Below, one piece after another: positions 47,335 through 56,542 of a stretch of 64,000 bases of DNA. Numbering within the stretch: the stretch's first letter is position 1; every line of letters starts with the position of its first letter. Source of the stretch: Kolteria novifilia (GTDB lineage: Bacteria > Planctomycetota > Planctomycetia > Kolteriales > Kolteriaceae); the NCBI GenBank assembly GCA_007748055.1, contig CP036279.1:1-64000 (forward strand). The letters are read 5' to 3'. A program made the position numbers and the translations under genes. A model generated the notes under the pieces. That model saw nothing but the letters and a program-made list of their open reading frames with translations, searched no databases and was not told where the DNA came from.

Positions 47335-49572
47335 ATGGCTCACGCTCGAACGGCGCTCGTCATGCTACTCGCGGGCATGGTCCTTCCCCTCCACGCCGCC
47401 GAACCCAAGGGAGAGGAGCCGTCGACTGCCGACATCGCCGCCGCCGCACGCGATGCGGTCGTCGTGGTGACCTACTCGGGACGCTCTGGTGACCGGGAGG
47501 GGCTCGGGACGGGATTCATCGTCGACGCCGATGGGCTGATCGCGACGAACCTCCACGTCATCGGCGAGGCCCGGCCCATTCAAGTCGAGCTTGTCGACGG
47601 ACGCCACTTCGACGTCACCGAGGTGGTCGCCTCCGATCGCCATCGCGACCTAGCCCTGATCAGGATTGATGCCAAGGAACTCCCCGTGTTGCCCTTGGCC
47701 GAGGAGGACAGCCTTCGCGCCGGCGAGGAGGTGGTCGTTTTCGGCAATCCGCTGGGGCTGACCCACAGCGTTGTCACCGGGACGGTCTCGGCGATGCGGG
47801 AGGAGGACGAGAAACCGCTTATCCAGATCGGCATGCCGGTGCAGCCAGGCAACAGCGGCGGGCCGGTGCTCGATCTCGAAGGTAAGGTCCAGGGGGTTGT
47901 GAGCCAACGTTCGCTGCGCACGCCCAACGTCGCCTATGCGGTGGCGACCAAATACCTCAAGACGCTGATGGACGATCCGAACCCGATCCCGATGAAGCGT
48001 TGGCTGACCATTGGCGCGATCGATCCCGACAAGTGGACCTCGCTCTTCGGGGCCCGTTGGCGTCAACGCGCGGGAACGATCCGTGTCGATGGGCTCGGTC
48101 GCGGCTTCGGAGGCCGTTCGCTGCTCCTCGCGGCCGAGAAGGCTCCCGAGCCTCCTTTCGAGATCGCCGTCGACGTTCGCCTCGAGGATGAGGCCGGGGC
48201 GGCCGGGCTGATCTTCTCCGCCGATGGTCGCGACCGACACTACGGCTTCTACCCAAGTGGAGGGCGGCTGCGTCTGAGCCGTTTCGAGGGAGCCGACGTT
48301 TTCAGTTGGCGTGTCCTCGAGGAGGTTGCCTCGCCGGCTTACCAATCCGGAGAGTGGAATCATCTGCGGGTCCGCGTCGAACCCGATCGCATCTTGGCCT
48401 ACGTCAACGATTCGCTCGTCGTCAATCATGAGCACCCGTGGAACGCGAAGGAGTTCGGCTCCAAGGTCGGACTCGCCAAGTTCCGCGACACCGAGGCGTC
48501 GTACAAGGGGTTCGCCGCCGGCCGAACCGTTTCGGGGGAGGCGGTGCCGAAGGAGCTTGCCGAGGAGGTCGATCGTTTGCTCGCGGACTTGTCGGCGGAA
48601 GTCGAGTCCTCCGACCGCGTCGAGCGCTTGGCCAAATCGGGACCGATCGCGGTGACGGCCCTGCGCCGCAAGGCCCGCCGGCTCCAACGCGAAGCGCGCC
48701 TGCTCGAACGCCTCGCCGAGAAGGTCCACGAGGAACGGATACGGGGCGAGTTGGCCAAGGAGACCGCCAAGCCGGAGGAGGAGATCGACCTGATTCGGGC
48801 GGCGCTGCTCATCGCCCAACTCGACAACGATGAACTCGACGTCTCCTCCTACGAGCGGGAGTTCGCTCAGTTGGCCGACGAGCTCGAAGAGGAGATCGCG
48901 GAGGACGCGAACGAGCAGCAGAAGATCGCCGCCCTCAACCGTTTCCTCTTCGAGGAGATGGGTTTTCACGGTAGCCGCACCGACTACGGCAATCCCGCAA
49001 ACAGCTACCTCAACGAGGTGATTGATGATCGGGAAGGCCTGCCGATCTCCCTTTCGATCCTCTACATGGAGTTGGCTCAACGGATCGGGCTGCCGGTGGT
49101 GGGCGTCGGGTTGCCGGGGCACTTCGTCGTCCGGCTCGAGACGATGGGCGACGTCGATCGCGGCTTGATCGATGTCTTCGATCGGGGCAAGGCGCTGACG
49201 AGGGCCGAGGCGGAGCGAAAGGTCGCCGACATTACCGGGTCGCTTCTGCGCGAGGAGCATCTCGCGCCGGTGTCGAGCAAGGCGATCATCATCCGGATGT
49301 TGCGAAACCTGGGGGGCTCGGCGGTGGCGCGGGCCAATCCCGAGCGGATGATTCGCTACCTCGACGCCATCTTGGCGATCGCTCCCGACGTTCCCGACGT
49401 GCGGATGACTCGCGCTTATCTCCACTATCGTGCGATGCGTCCCGAAGCGGCGCTGGTCGATGTCGACTGGATCCTCTCGGAGCGGCCGTCGGGATTCGAT
49501 TTCACTCGTCTGCGCGAGTTCCGCCAGATGCTCCGCGAACAGGTCGCCGCGAGCACGAACGCGGTGGAGTGA
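47335..49572 (+). CDS. Secreted trypsin-like serine protease fused to LamG-like and SirB1-like domains
   Basis: A 745-residue exported protein. Signal peptide MAHARTALVMLLAGMVLPLHA (about 1-22). Domain 1 (about 30-230): trypsin/DegP-like protease with H74 in ATNLHVIG, D105 in RHRDLALI and S174 in PGNSGGPV; no PDZ domain. Domain 2 (about 240-395): LamG/DUF1080-like beta-sandwich with FEIAVDVRLEDEAGAAGLIF and NHLRVRVEPDRILAYVNDSL. Domain 3 (about 400-745): SirB1 family (Transglut_core2, tetratricopeptide C-term) with YGNPANSYLNEVIDDREGLP and GLPGHFVVRLE. ATG 47335 is chosen with GGGAG eight bases upstream. The three-domain combination is unusual; the function (possibly envelope proteolysis with substrate binding) is inferred. 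Confidence 0.88.
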   Translation: MAHARTALVMLLAGMVLPLHAAEPKGEEPSTADIAAAARDAVVVVTYSGRSGDREGLGTGFIVDADGLIATNLHVIGEARPIQVELVDGRHFDVTEVVASDRHRDLALIRIDAKELPVLPLAEEDSLRAGEEVVVFGNPLGLTHSVVTGTVSAMREEDEKPLIQIGMPVQPGNSGGPVLDLEGKVQGVVSQRSLRTPNVAYAVATKYLKTLMDDPNPIPMKRWLTIGAIDPDKWTSLFGARWRQRAGTIRVDGLGRGFGGRSLLLAAEKAPEPPFEIAVDVRLEDEAGAAGLIFSADGRDRHYGFYPSGGRLRLSRFEGADVFSWRVLEEVASPAYQSGEWNHLRVRVEPDRILAYVNDSLVVNHEHPWNAKEFGSKVGLAKFRDTEASYKGFAAGRTVSGEAVPKELAEEVDRLLADLSAEVESSDRVERLAKSGPIAVTALRRKARRLQREARLLERLAEKVHEERIRGELAKETAKPEEEIDLIRAALLIAQLDNDELDVSSYEREFAQLADELEEEIAEDANEQQKIAALNRFLFEEMGFHGSRTDYGNPANSYLNEVIDDREGLPISLSILYMELAQRIGLPVVGVGLPGHFVVRLETMGDVDRGLIDVFDRGKALTRAEAERKVADITGSLLREEHLAPVSSKAIIIRMLRNLGGSAVARANPERMIRYLDAILAIAPDVPDVRMTRAYLHYRAMRPEAALVDVDWILSERPSGFDFTRLREFRQMLREQVAASTNAVE

Positions 49573-49705
49573 CCGCGTTTCGCTACCGCACGTCGTTTCG
49601 TCGCGCGTCGCGACCATCACGGACGATGCCTTCTTCCGGCTCGCTTCCGCCTCGCCGTTCCCGTAGCTTCATCTCGTAGCCGTCAAGTCATGAAGGAGGG
49701 GTGGG

Positions 49706-50713
49706 ATGCGGCCTCGGGTAGTGGTGACCGACTTTCTCACGGAGTCGAGATTCGAAGAGGAAGTCCTCGGAGACATCGCCGACGTTAGCGTGCTCGAGGC
49801 GACGAGCGAGGAAGAGTTGCTGAGTGGGGCGACTGAAGCCGACGCGCTGATCGTCTTCCACGAGGTCCCGATCGGTCCGGCCCTGATCGAACGACTCGAT
49901 CGCTGTCTCGGCGTCGTCCGCGTCGGCGTCGGTTTCGACAACGTCGACCGCCAAGCGGCCGGGGCGCGGGGCATCCTGGTCTGCAATGTTCCCGACTACG
50001 GCACCGAGGAGGTCGCCGACCACACGCTGATGTTGCTCCTCGCGGTCGCGCGGCGCTTGGTGACGACCGACCAGAGCATGCGCAAGAGCCAGTGGCAGTA
50101 CCAGACGATGCTCGGGGCGCCGCGGCTTCGCGGGCAGACCCTCGGGCTGGTCGGCTGCGGACGGATCGGGACGGCGGTGGCGCTTCGGGCCCGAGCGTTT
50201 GGCATGCGGGTCGTCTTTTTCGATCCCTACAAGCCAGCGGGGTATGAGAAGGCCCTCGGCGTGGAACGAACCGCCACGCTCGAGGAGTTGCTCCCTCAGT
50301 CGAACTTCCTTTCGGTGCACTGCCCGGCCAGCAAGGAGACGCGGCATCTCATCGACCGGCGGGCCATCGACCTCCTGCCGGTGGGCTCCTATTTGATCAA
50401 CACGGCGCGGGGCGCGGTCGTCGAACACGAGGCGATTCTCGCGGGGTTCGCCTCGGGACGACTGGTCGGAGCGGGGCTAGATGTTTTCGAGACCGAACCG
50501 CTTGTTTGCGAAGAGCTGCGGCAGGACGACCGGGTGATCATGACGCCTCACGCGGCGTTTTACTCCGTCGAGGCCTTCCCCGAAATGCGACGCAAGGCGG
50601 CGCTCGAAGTTCGGCGCTTTCTCGAGAAGACGCCCGCCGTCAATGTCGTCAATCGCCACTTCCTGGTCGATCCGCGTGCGCCCCTTTCTCCCAAACTCGA
50701 CGGCGAACCTTAG
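49706..50713 (+). CDS. D-2-hydroxyacid dehydrogenase, CtBP-like
   Basis: NAD-dependent dehydrogenase of the D-isomer-specific 2-hydroxyacid family (335 residues). Visible: catalytic-domain start RPRVVVTDFLTESRFEEEVL, NAD-binding LGLVGCGRIGTAVALRARAFG (about 147-167), the INTARGAVVEHEAILAGFASG segment with catalytic Arg, an Asp/Glu (DVFETEP) and TPHAAFYS with the catalytic His. The substrate cannot be told; phosphoglycerate, glyoxylate and related acids are possible. AAGGAGGGG precedes the ATG by 4 bases. It lies just upstream of lysA on the same strand, 133 bp apart. Confidence 0.9.
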   Translation: MRPRVVVTDFLTESRFEEEVLGDIADVSVLEATSEEELLSGATEADALIVFHEVPIGPALIERLDRCLGVVRVGVGFDNVDRQAAGARGILVCNVPDYGTEEVADHTLMLLLAVARRLVTTDQSMRKSQWQYQTMLGAPRLRGQTLGLVGCGRIGTAVALRARAFGMRVVFFDPYKPAGYEKALGVERTATLEELLPQSNFLSVHCPASKETRHLIDRRAIDLLPVGSYLINTARGAVVEHEAILAGFASGRLVGAGLDVFETEPLVCEELRQDDRVIMTPHAAFYSVEAFPEMRRKAALEVRRFLEKTPAVNVVNRHFLVDPRAPLSPKLDGEP

Positions 50714-50846
50714 ACCCGCCGCCTGGCGTCGTCACTTCCGTACAATGAAGCCACGGAAGCCAGGACCGTCCGCGGCCCGCATCGATTCGTTCGGCGGTCT
50801 GCTCGGTGCCGCTTCCGGCCACCGTCGAGAGAGAAGGACCCCACGG

Positions 50847-52115
50847 ATGCACGAAGAATCACTCCTGCGCACCGAGATCGCCGGCGTCGACCTGCGCGAG
50901 ATCGCTCGCAAGTTCGGAACCCCTTGCTACCTTTACGACGAATCGATGATCGAGCGGCGGATCAAAGATCTTTCCGCGTTTCCGGTGGTCCGCTACGCCC
51001 AGAAGGCCTGCTCGAACCTCGCCATCCTCGACCTGATGCATCATCGCGGCGTCGAGGTCGATGCCGTCTCGGCCGGCGAGATCCACCGAGCCCTGCTGGC
51101 GGGCTACCTCCCGAGCCAGATCGTCTACACCGCCGACATCTTCGATCACGAAGCCCTCGACCTGGTCGTGCAGCACGACATTCGTGTCAATTGCGGCTCG
51201 CCCGACATGATCAGTCAGTTCGGGGCCCGCAAGCCGGGCGGCGAAGTGACGTTGCGGCTCAACCCCGGCTTCGGACATGGACACAGCCAGAAGACGAACA
51301 CGGGCGGCGAGTCCTCCAAGCATGGCATTTGGCACGAGCAACTGCTCGACTGTCGCCGGATCGCGGAGGAGTATGAGGTCAAGATCACCGGGTTGCACAT
51401 GCACATCGGCTCGGGGACCGACTTCGAGCACCTTTCGCACGTTTGCCAAGCGATGGAGAAGGCGGCCGACGTCGTCGCCAACACCATCAAGATCATCAGC
51501 GCCGGGGGCGGATTGCCTGTCCCCTACAAGGCGGGCGAGGCGCGGATCGACCTCGGGGCTTATGCCCAGCTCTGGCTCAAGACGAAGGAGTCGCTCGAGC
51601 GGCGCCTTGGTCGTCCGGTGCAACTCGAAGTCGAACCGGGTCGCTATCTCGTGGCCGAGGCAGGCCATCTGCTTTGCGAGATCCGAGCGATCAAACGCGT
51701 TGGCGCCCACACCTTCTATCTGGTCAACGCGGGATTCAACAACCTCGCCCGGCCGGTCATGTATGGCGCCTACCATCCGATGACGATCTGTCCGACGCAC
51801 GAGGAGTCGACGGAGGAACAAGAGGTCGTCGTCGGCGGCCCGTTGTGCGAATCGGGCGATATCTTCACGCAGCGTGAAGGGGGATTCGTCGATACGCGGA
51901 TGCTGCCGAAGGCCCGCGTCGGCGATCTCTTGACGATCCACTGCGCGGGAGCCTATGGATTCGCGATGAGTTCCAACTACAACTCCATGCCGATGGCGGC
52001 GGAAGTGCTAATTCGCGATGGTTCCCCGATTCTCGTGCGGAAACGGCAGACCTTCTCGGATCTCGTCGCCGGCGAAGTGATTCCCCATCGTGACGAGGTT
52101 TCGACGCATTCATGA
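50847..52115 (+). CDS. lysA: Diaminopimelate decarboxylase
   Basis: PLP-dependent decarboxylase that makes lysine from meso-diaminopimelate. The 422-residue product has the PLP Lys in VRYAQKACSN (about residue 53), the HIGSGTDFEH motif (about 187-196), EPGRYLVAEAGHLL (about 267-280), the specificity and phosphate-binding VGGPLCESGDIFT (about 329-341) and AGAYGFAMSSNYNSMP (about 368-383), the standard order. The ATG at 50847 follows GAAGGA; the frame from 50643 adds 68 unsupported residues. Its last four bases ATGA overlap the start of the next gene, indicating translational coupling. Confidence 0.94.
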   Translation: MHEESLLRTEIAGVDLREIARKFGTPCYLYDESMIERRIKDLSAFPVVRYAQKACSNLAILDLMHHRGVEVDAVSAGEIHRALLAGYLPSQIVYTADIFDHEALDLVVQHDIRVNCGSPDMISQFGARKPGGEVTLRLNPGFGHGHSQKTNTGGESSKHGIWHEQLLDCRRIAEEYEVKITGLHMHIGSGTDFEHLSHVCQAMEKAADVVANTIKIISAGGGLPVPYKAGEARIDLGAYAQLWLKTKESLERRLGRPVQLEVEPGRYLVAEAGHLLCEIRAIKRVGAHTFYLVNAGFNNLARPVMYGAYHPMTICPTHEESTEEQEVVVGGPLCESGDIFTQREGGFVDTRMLPKARVGDLLTIHCAGAYGFAMSSNYNSMPMAAEVLIRDGSPILVRKRQTFSDLVAGEVIPHRDEVSTHS

Positions 52116-53335
52116 TCATTCAAGGACGTTTGGCCGACATCGACGGCGTCAAAAAGGCTCAACTTCGGGTCGACGAGGGGCGCATCGTCGAGGTCGGCAC
52201 CGGCTTGGGCGACCCCGATCACGTCTTCTCCGATGACTGCCTGATCTTCTCGGGCTTTGGCGACGTTCACGTCCATGCGCGCCAAGATCCGAGCGGCAAG
52301 GAGTGCCACAAGGAGGAATTCGCCACCGCGGCGGCCGCGGCGATTCACGGCGGCGTCGTCCATATCGCCGACATGCCCAACAATCCCGACGCCCCCGTCG
52401 ACGAAGCCGCCTATGCTCGCAAGGAGGCCCTCGTCCCCGATGACTGTCCGGTCGGCTTCACCTTCTACGCCGGCATTGGTCCGGGGACCAAGCCACTCGA
52501 GCGGAAAGTCCCCTACAAGGCCTACATGGGGCCGAGCATCGGGCAGCTCTTCTTCCGCACCCAGGCGCAGCTCGACGAGACGCTGGCCGACTACTCCGGG
52601 AAGTACATCGCGTTTCACTGCGAGGATCCGGAACTGCTGGCTTCCTACTCCTCCGAGGGGACGCACGAACAGAAACGGCCCCCGATCTGCGAAGTCACGG
52701 CGGTTCGTTTCGCGATCGAGATGATCAAGAAGCATCGCTTTCATGGGCACGTCGCCCATCTCTCCGTCGGCGAGGCCCTTCCCTACATCTACGTCGCCAA
52801 GGCGATGGGGCTGCCGATCACGACCGAAGTGACGCCCCATCATCTCTTCTTCGATCAAGCGGGAATCACACCCGAGAATCGCACCTTCATGCAGATGAAT
52901 CCGCCGCTACGGACGCGGGCCGACCGCGAGACCTTGCTTGAAGGGTTGCGCGACGGCATGATCGACATGCTCGCGACCGACCACGCTCCCCACCTTCTCG
53001 AGGAGAAGGCGCGGGGCATCTCGGGGCAACCCCACCTCGACACCTATGGGCCGTTCGTGACGTGGTTGTTGCTGGAGAAGGGATTCACGCCGGAGCGGAT
53101 CGCGATGATCTGCTCCGCGAAACCGGGCGCGTTCTACAGCCGCTACCATGAAGGGACGCTCGGTCACCTGTTGCCGGAGCACGACGCGACGTTCACTGTC
53201 TTGAACCTCGCGCGGCCGACGACGGTCGAACGGGGCGACATTCGCTCCAAGTGCGGTTGGAGCCCCTTCGAGGGAGTCACCTTTCCCGGCAGCGTCGAGG
53301 CGGTCTTTGTCCAAGGGAATCGCATCACGTCGTAG
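52112..53335 (+). CDS. Dihydroorotase-like amidohydrolase
   Basis: Metal-dependent amidohydrolase of the dihydroorotase/hydantoinase superfamily (407 residues). Motifs: DVHVHARQD (first two metal-binding His plus Arg), IADMPNNPDAPV, FHCED (a metal-binding His), TPHHL (metal-binding His, about residue 237) and MLATDHAPHLLEEK (the catalytic Asp and substrate His, about 289-302). A dihydroorotase (pyrC) would catalyse the third step of pyrimidine synthesis. The start ATG overlaps the lysA stop as ATGA. No other pyr genes are nearby, so the substrate could differ. Family call firm; substrate moderate. Confidence 0.86.
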   Translation: MIIQGRLADIDGVKKAQLRVDEGRIVEVGTGLGDPDHVFSDDCLIFSGFGDVHVHARQDPSGKECHKEEFATAAAAAIHGGVVHIADMPNNPDAPVDEAAYARKEALVPDDCPVGFTFYAGIGPGTKPLERKVPYKAYMGPSIGQLFFRTQAQLDETLADYSGKYIAFHCEDPELLASYSSEGTHEQKRPPICEVTAVRFAIEMIKKHRFHGHVAHLSVGEALPYIYVAKAMGLPITTEVTPHHLFFDQAGITPENRTFMQMNPPLRTRADRETLLEGLRDGMIDMLATDHAPHLLEEKARGISGQPHLDTYGPFVTWLLLEKGFTPERIAMICSAKPGAFYSRYHEGTLGHLLPEHDATFTVLNLARPTTVERGDIRSKCGWSPFEGVTFPGSVEAVFVQGNRITS

Positions 53336-53344
53336 GTGGTCACG

Positions 53345-54151
53345 ATGATCGCGGCATCGATGACCACCCTCCTACCGATTCTCTTTCTCGCCAGTTTTTG
53401 GCTGTGGGAGACCTTCGCCCCGGCACGACCGTTCGCCGACCATCGACTAAAGCACGCGGGGAACAACCTCGCGCTCGCCCTGGGCAACAACCTCCTGATC
53501 GGCGTCCTTTTCGGCACCGCGACCGTCCTCGTCGCCGAGTGGACCGAGACGCGCCACGCGGGGCTCACCGGCCTACTCGGCTGGTCGGGCTTCTGGCGCG
53601 TGGTCCTGGTGATCGTCTTGCTCGACGCGGCGATGTATGTCTGGCATCGTCTCAACCACGAGATCCCGTTTCTCTGGCGATTTCATCGCATGCACCACAC
53701 CGACACGCGGATGGATGTCACCACCGCCACCCGCTTTCATCTTGGCGAGCACCTCGGGGCGCGGCTCAATCGGCTGTGGCTGATTCCGCTGATCGGCGCC
53801 TCGGCGTGGGAGGTGGTTCTCTACGACCTTTGCCTGCTGGCGGTGACGCAGTGGCACCACGCCAACGTGTCGGTCGGCCGCTGGGACGCGCCGCTGCGGT
53901 CGATCCTGGTCACGCCGGGGATGCACAAGGTTCACCATTCCGAGATTCGCGACGAGACGAACTCCAACTACTCGGCGGTCTTCTCGTGGTGGGATCGCAT
54001 CGGGCGTTCGTTTCGATTTCGCGATGATCTCGGGGCGATTCGGTTTGGCCTGCCCGAGTTCCCCGAACGGCGCTGGCAGGGAATCTGGGGAATGCTGACG
54101 ACTCCCTTTGTCGATCATCCGCCGCCGGAGTCAGATGGCGAGAAAGGCTAG
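53345..54151 (+). CDS. Fatty acid hydroxylase/sterol desaturase family membrane protein
   Basis: Di-iron membrane enzyme of the fatty acid hydroxylase superfamily. The 268-residue product has helices around residues 1-20, 42-60 and 80-95, and the four histidine clusters HRLNH, FHRMHHTD, QWHHANV and HKVHHSEI that bind two iron atoms. Reaction and substrate (lipid, carotenoid or sterol-like compound) cannot be predicted. The ATG at 53345 is used; a GTG at 53336 immediately follows the previous stop. It follows the dihydroorotase-like gene by 9 bp, so it is probably co-transcribed. A composite repeat begins 57 bp after its stop. Confidence 0.88.
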   Translation: MIAASMTTLLPILFLASFWLWETFAPARPFADHRLKHAGNNLALALGNNLLIGVLFGTATVLVAEWTETRHAGLTGLLGWSGFWRVVLVIVLLDAAMYVWHRLNHEIPFLWRFHRMHHTDTRMDVTTATRFHLGEHLGARLNRLWLIPLIGASAWEVVLYDLCLLAVTQWHHANVSVGRWDAPLRSILVTPGMHKVHHSEIRDETNSNYSAVFSWWDRIGRSFRFRDDLGAIRFGLPEFPERRWQGIWGMLTTPFVDHPPPESDGEKG

Positions 54152-54208
54152 CGCGGGCGAACGAGGTTGATGCTCCCGGCCCTCGTGAAGCGTGGGCGTC
54201 GGCTTCTC

Positions 54209-54436
54209 ACCTCTCCTTGGGGAGAGGTCGGCGAGCCGGGTGAGGGAGCTTCGGTTTCGATCGTCGAAGTGGGAACAGTCGAAGAGAAGCCCCCTCACCC
54301 CTAACCCCTCTCCCACAGGGAGAGGGGAACAACAGGCTCACTCTCCCACAGGGAGAGGGGAACAAGAGACTCACTCTCCCACGGGGAGAGGGGAACAAGA
54401 GACTCACTCTTCCACGGGGAGAGGGGAAGAACTCAT
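54209..54436 (+). repeat. Composite repeat with four 33-bp units (copy C)
   Basis: Hairpin ACCTCTCCTTGGGGAGAGGT (54209-54228), CGGCGAGCCGGGTGAGGGAG, a spacer, CCCCCTCACCCCTAACCCC and four units starting at 54308, 54341, 54374 and 54407 (exact 33-bp spacing). Units vary in the palindrome loop (CACAG or CACGG). Directly followed by copy D. Confidence 0.92.
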
Positions 54437-54450
54437 GATCGATTTTCCCT

Positions 54451-54655
54451 ACCTCTCCTTGGGGAGAGGTCGGCGAGCGCGGCGAGCCGGGTGAGGGAGC
54501 TTCGGTCTCGATCGTCGAAGTGGGTACAGTCGAAGAGAAGCCCCCTCACCCCTAACCCCTCTCCCACAGGGAGAGGGGAACAAGAGACTCGGTCTCCCAC
54601 GGGGAGAGGGGAACAAGAGGCTCACTCTCCCACAGGGAGAGGGGAAGAACTCTTG
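54451..54655 (+). repeat. Composite repeat with three 33-bp units (copy D)
   Basis: Hairpin ACCTCTCCTTGGGGAGAGGT (54451-54470), CGGCGAGCGCGGCGAGCCGG and GTGAGGGAGC, a spacer nearly identical to that of copy C (TCGAAGTGGGTACAGTCG-AAG), CCCCCTCACCCCTAACCCC, then units at 54559, 54592 and 54625. The near identity of the spacer to copy C indicates duplication of the whole element. The 583-bp gap 54152-54734 contains no gene. Confidence 0.92.
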
Positions 54656-54734
54656 ATCGATTGTCCGCGCGCGGCTATGGGGACCGCCTTGCCAACCATA
54701 GACCGGACCATGCCCAGCGGATGGAGCTGTTGCG

Positions 54735-55058
54735 ATGTCCAAGATCATGCGTGCCGTGCGCGGCGTGACGACGCACCCCTTTACGAAACTCTCAATCGGC
54801 CTGATGCTGCTCTTCAGCGGCTTGAGCGAGGCGTGGGGGAGTCTTTCGGACGATCTGGCGTCCTTCTCGATGGGAGCCCATCATGGGCTTTGCATCTTCG
54901 GGTTCCTCAATGTCCTGGCGTCGATTCCCGACCTTTTTGACGGCGTCGACAAGGGCATCGACTACCTCGAGGAGCGCAAGACCAAAAAGTCCTCCGCGGG
55001 CGAAGGATCGCTCCAGCCGCAAACCATTCCGATCAACGAGAGCCACCGCGCGGCGTAG
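54735..55058 (+). CDS. Small membrane protein of unknown family
   Basis: A 107-residue protein with one or two hydrophobic segments: KLSIGLMLLFSGLSEAWG (about residues 18-35) and GLCIFGFLNVLASIPDLF (about 51-68), followed by a charged tail ending ...NESHRAA. The ATG has GGAG about ten bases upstream. No family recognised. It lies directly after the composite repeats and 185 bp before the thioredoxin-like gene; its ordinary composition supports a real gene. Confidence 0.68.
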   Translation: MSKIMRAVRGVTTHPFTKLSIGLMLLFSGLSEAWGSLSDDLASFSMGAHHGLCIFGFLNVLASIPDLFDGVDKGIDYLEERKTKKSSAGEGSLQPQTIPINESHRAA

Positions 55059-55243
55059 CAGCCCGCAAACCGCCGGTATCGAACGCCGACTTCTCAACCC
55101 GTCAGCACGTTGCCTCCTTGCCGCCGCCGTGGTGAACCTTCCACAATGAGCGTTGTCGTTCCCGTGATCGGGACGACCCAAGACCGTTCCCCGGCCGTCG
55201 GTTCGGCGCGGAGACCGGTCCGATCTCGTGGAAGGAGGGCGCT

Positions 55244-55834
55244 ATGCGCCGACTTTGGGGTAGTCTCGTCGCGGTCACGTTGTTCACGACCGGATTCGCC
55301 GCGCATGCGGAAGGGCTCTCGGTGGGCCAAGTCGCGCCGGCGTGGTCGAAGCTCGAGGGGACCGACGGCCAAACCCACGGCTCCGCGGACTTCGCCAACG
55401 ATCAAGGCCTCCTCATCGTCTTTTTTTCTATCGCTTGCCCCGATTGCGAACTCTACCTCGACCGCATCCGGGAGACCGCCGCATCGCTGAAGAAGCAGGG
55501 CATTGCGACGGTCCTGGTGAACGTCTCGGTGGAAAACGGGGAGAGTCTCGACAAGATGAAGGCATTCGGGAAGGAACACGATCTCTCGATGCCGTACGTC
55601 AAGGATCCCGCGCAACGGCTCGGGAAGAGCTTTGGGGCGACGGTGACGCCGGAGTTCTTCCTTCTCGACAAGGCGGGGCGGCTCGTCTACCGCGGCGCCC
55701 TCGACGACCACTGGAAGGCGTCGAAGGTGAAGAAGCCCTACGTTCGCCAAGCCGCGCGGCAGATGCTCGCGGGCGAACCGATCGCGGTGCCGTCGACCGA
55801 TCCGTTTGGCTGCACCATCGACTACGAGGACTGA
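55244..55834 (+). CDS. Exported thioredoxin-fold (peroxiredoxin-like) protein
   Basis: The 196-residue product has a signal peptide ([21 protein letters not shown], cut near residue 22), then a thioredoxin/AhpC-TSA fold with [15 protein letters not shown], which contains a CxxC-like CPDC motif (about residues 64-67), the cis-Pro region [18 protein letters not shown], and a final GCTIDYED. It is probably a periplasmic thiol oxidoreductase. GGAAGGAGGG lies about four bases before the ATG. The hisH gene starts one base after its stop codon, so it is probably co-transcribed with hisH and hisA although no biochemical link is evident. Confidence 0.88.
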   Translation: MRRLWGSLVAVTLFTTGFAAHAEGLSVGQVAPAWSKLEGTDGQTHGSADFANDQGLLIVFFSIACPDCELYLDRIRETAASLKKQGIATVLVNVSVENGESLDKMKAFGKEHDLSMPYVKDPAQRLGKSFGATVTPEFFLLDKAGRLVYRGALDDHWKASKVKKPYVRQAARQMLAGEPIAVPSTDPFGCTIDYED

Positions 55835-55835
55835 G

Positions 55836-56444
55836 ATGATCCGGATCGTTGACTATGGGATGGGCAATCTTCGTAGTGTGGAGAAGGCCGTCGAGAAGGT
55901 GGGGGGAGCGGTCGAGATCACGAGCGATCCCGACGCCGTCGCCAAAGCGGACAAGCTTATCCTTCCCGGGGTCGGCGCCATGCGCGACGCGATGGCCCAC
56001 CTGCGCGAGGCGAACTTGATCGAGCCGATTAAGGAATTCGTCAAGGGAGGCAACCCGTTTCTCGGGATCTGTCTCGGCCTACAGATGCTCTTCGACCGCA
56101 GCTACGAGTACGGGACCTACGAGGGACTGGGAATCATTCCCGGGGAGGTCGTTCGTTTCGAGATTCCCGCGGAGCTGAAGGTTCCGCATATGGGTTGGAA
56201 CCGGCTCAACGTCGTCCGTCGTCCGCCGCTCCTGGAGGGACTTCCGGAGTCCCCGCACGTCTACTTCGTTCACTCCTACTATGTCGCTCCCCAGGAGCGT
56301 TCGGTCGTTGCCACCGAGACCGAGTATGGGGTAAGCTTTACATCGATGGTTTGGAAAGAGAACGTCTTCGCGACGCAGTTTCATCCGGAGAAGAGCCAGC
56401 GTGTTGGCCTGGGAATTCTCGAGAACTTTGTCACACGCGTCTGA
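55836..56444 (+). CDS. hisH: Imidazole glycerol phosphate synthase, glutaminase subunit
   Basis: HisH supplies ammonia from glutamine to HisF in histidine and purine-linked biosynthesis. The 202-residue product has the class I glutaminase triad: nucleophile C79 in [10 protein letters not shown] and H183/E185 in TQFHPEKS, plus the oxyanion-hole PGVG (about residues 44-47). The start ATG at 55836 follows the thioredoxin-like stop by one base with GAGG upstream; a frame from 55806 adds ten residues. hisA follows 98 bp later; hisF is not in the window. Confidence 0.95.
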   Translation: MIRIVDYGMGNLRSVEKAVEKVGGAVEITSDPDAVAKADKLILPGVGAMRDAMAHLREANLIEPIKEFVKGGNPFLGICLGLQMLFDRSYEYGTYEGLGIIPGEVVRFEIPAELKVPHMGWNRLNVVRRPPLLEGLPESPHVYFVHSYYVAPQERSVVATETEYGVSFTSMVWKENVFATQFHPEKSQRVGLGILENFVTRV

Positions 56445-56542
56445 TTCGAGTGCCAAGCCACTGACAACGATACGAGACCCCGCGAGCGCGGCCTGGGAAG
56501 GGTCCGTGTCGTCTGGGGCGTGGATTGGCCAAAAGGGGCACC

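Noticed and set aside
47650-49620. A 656-residue minus-strand frame opposite the protease fusion
   Set aside because: Shadow of the protease gene, no motifs.
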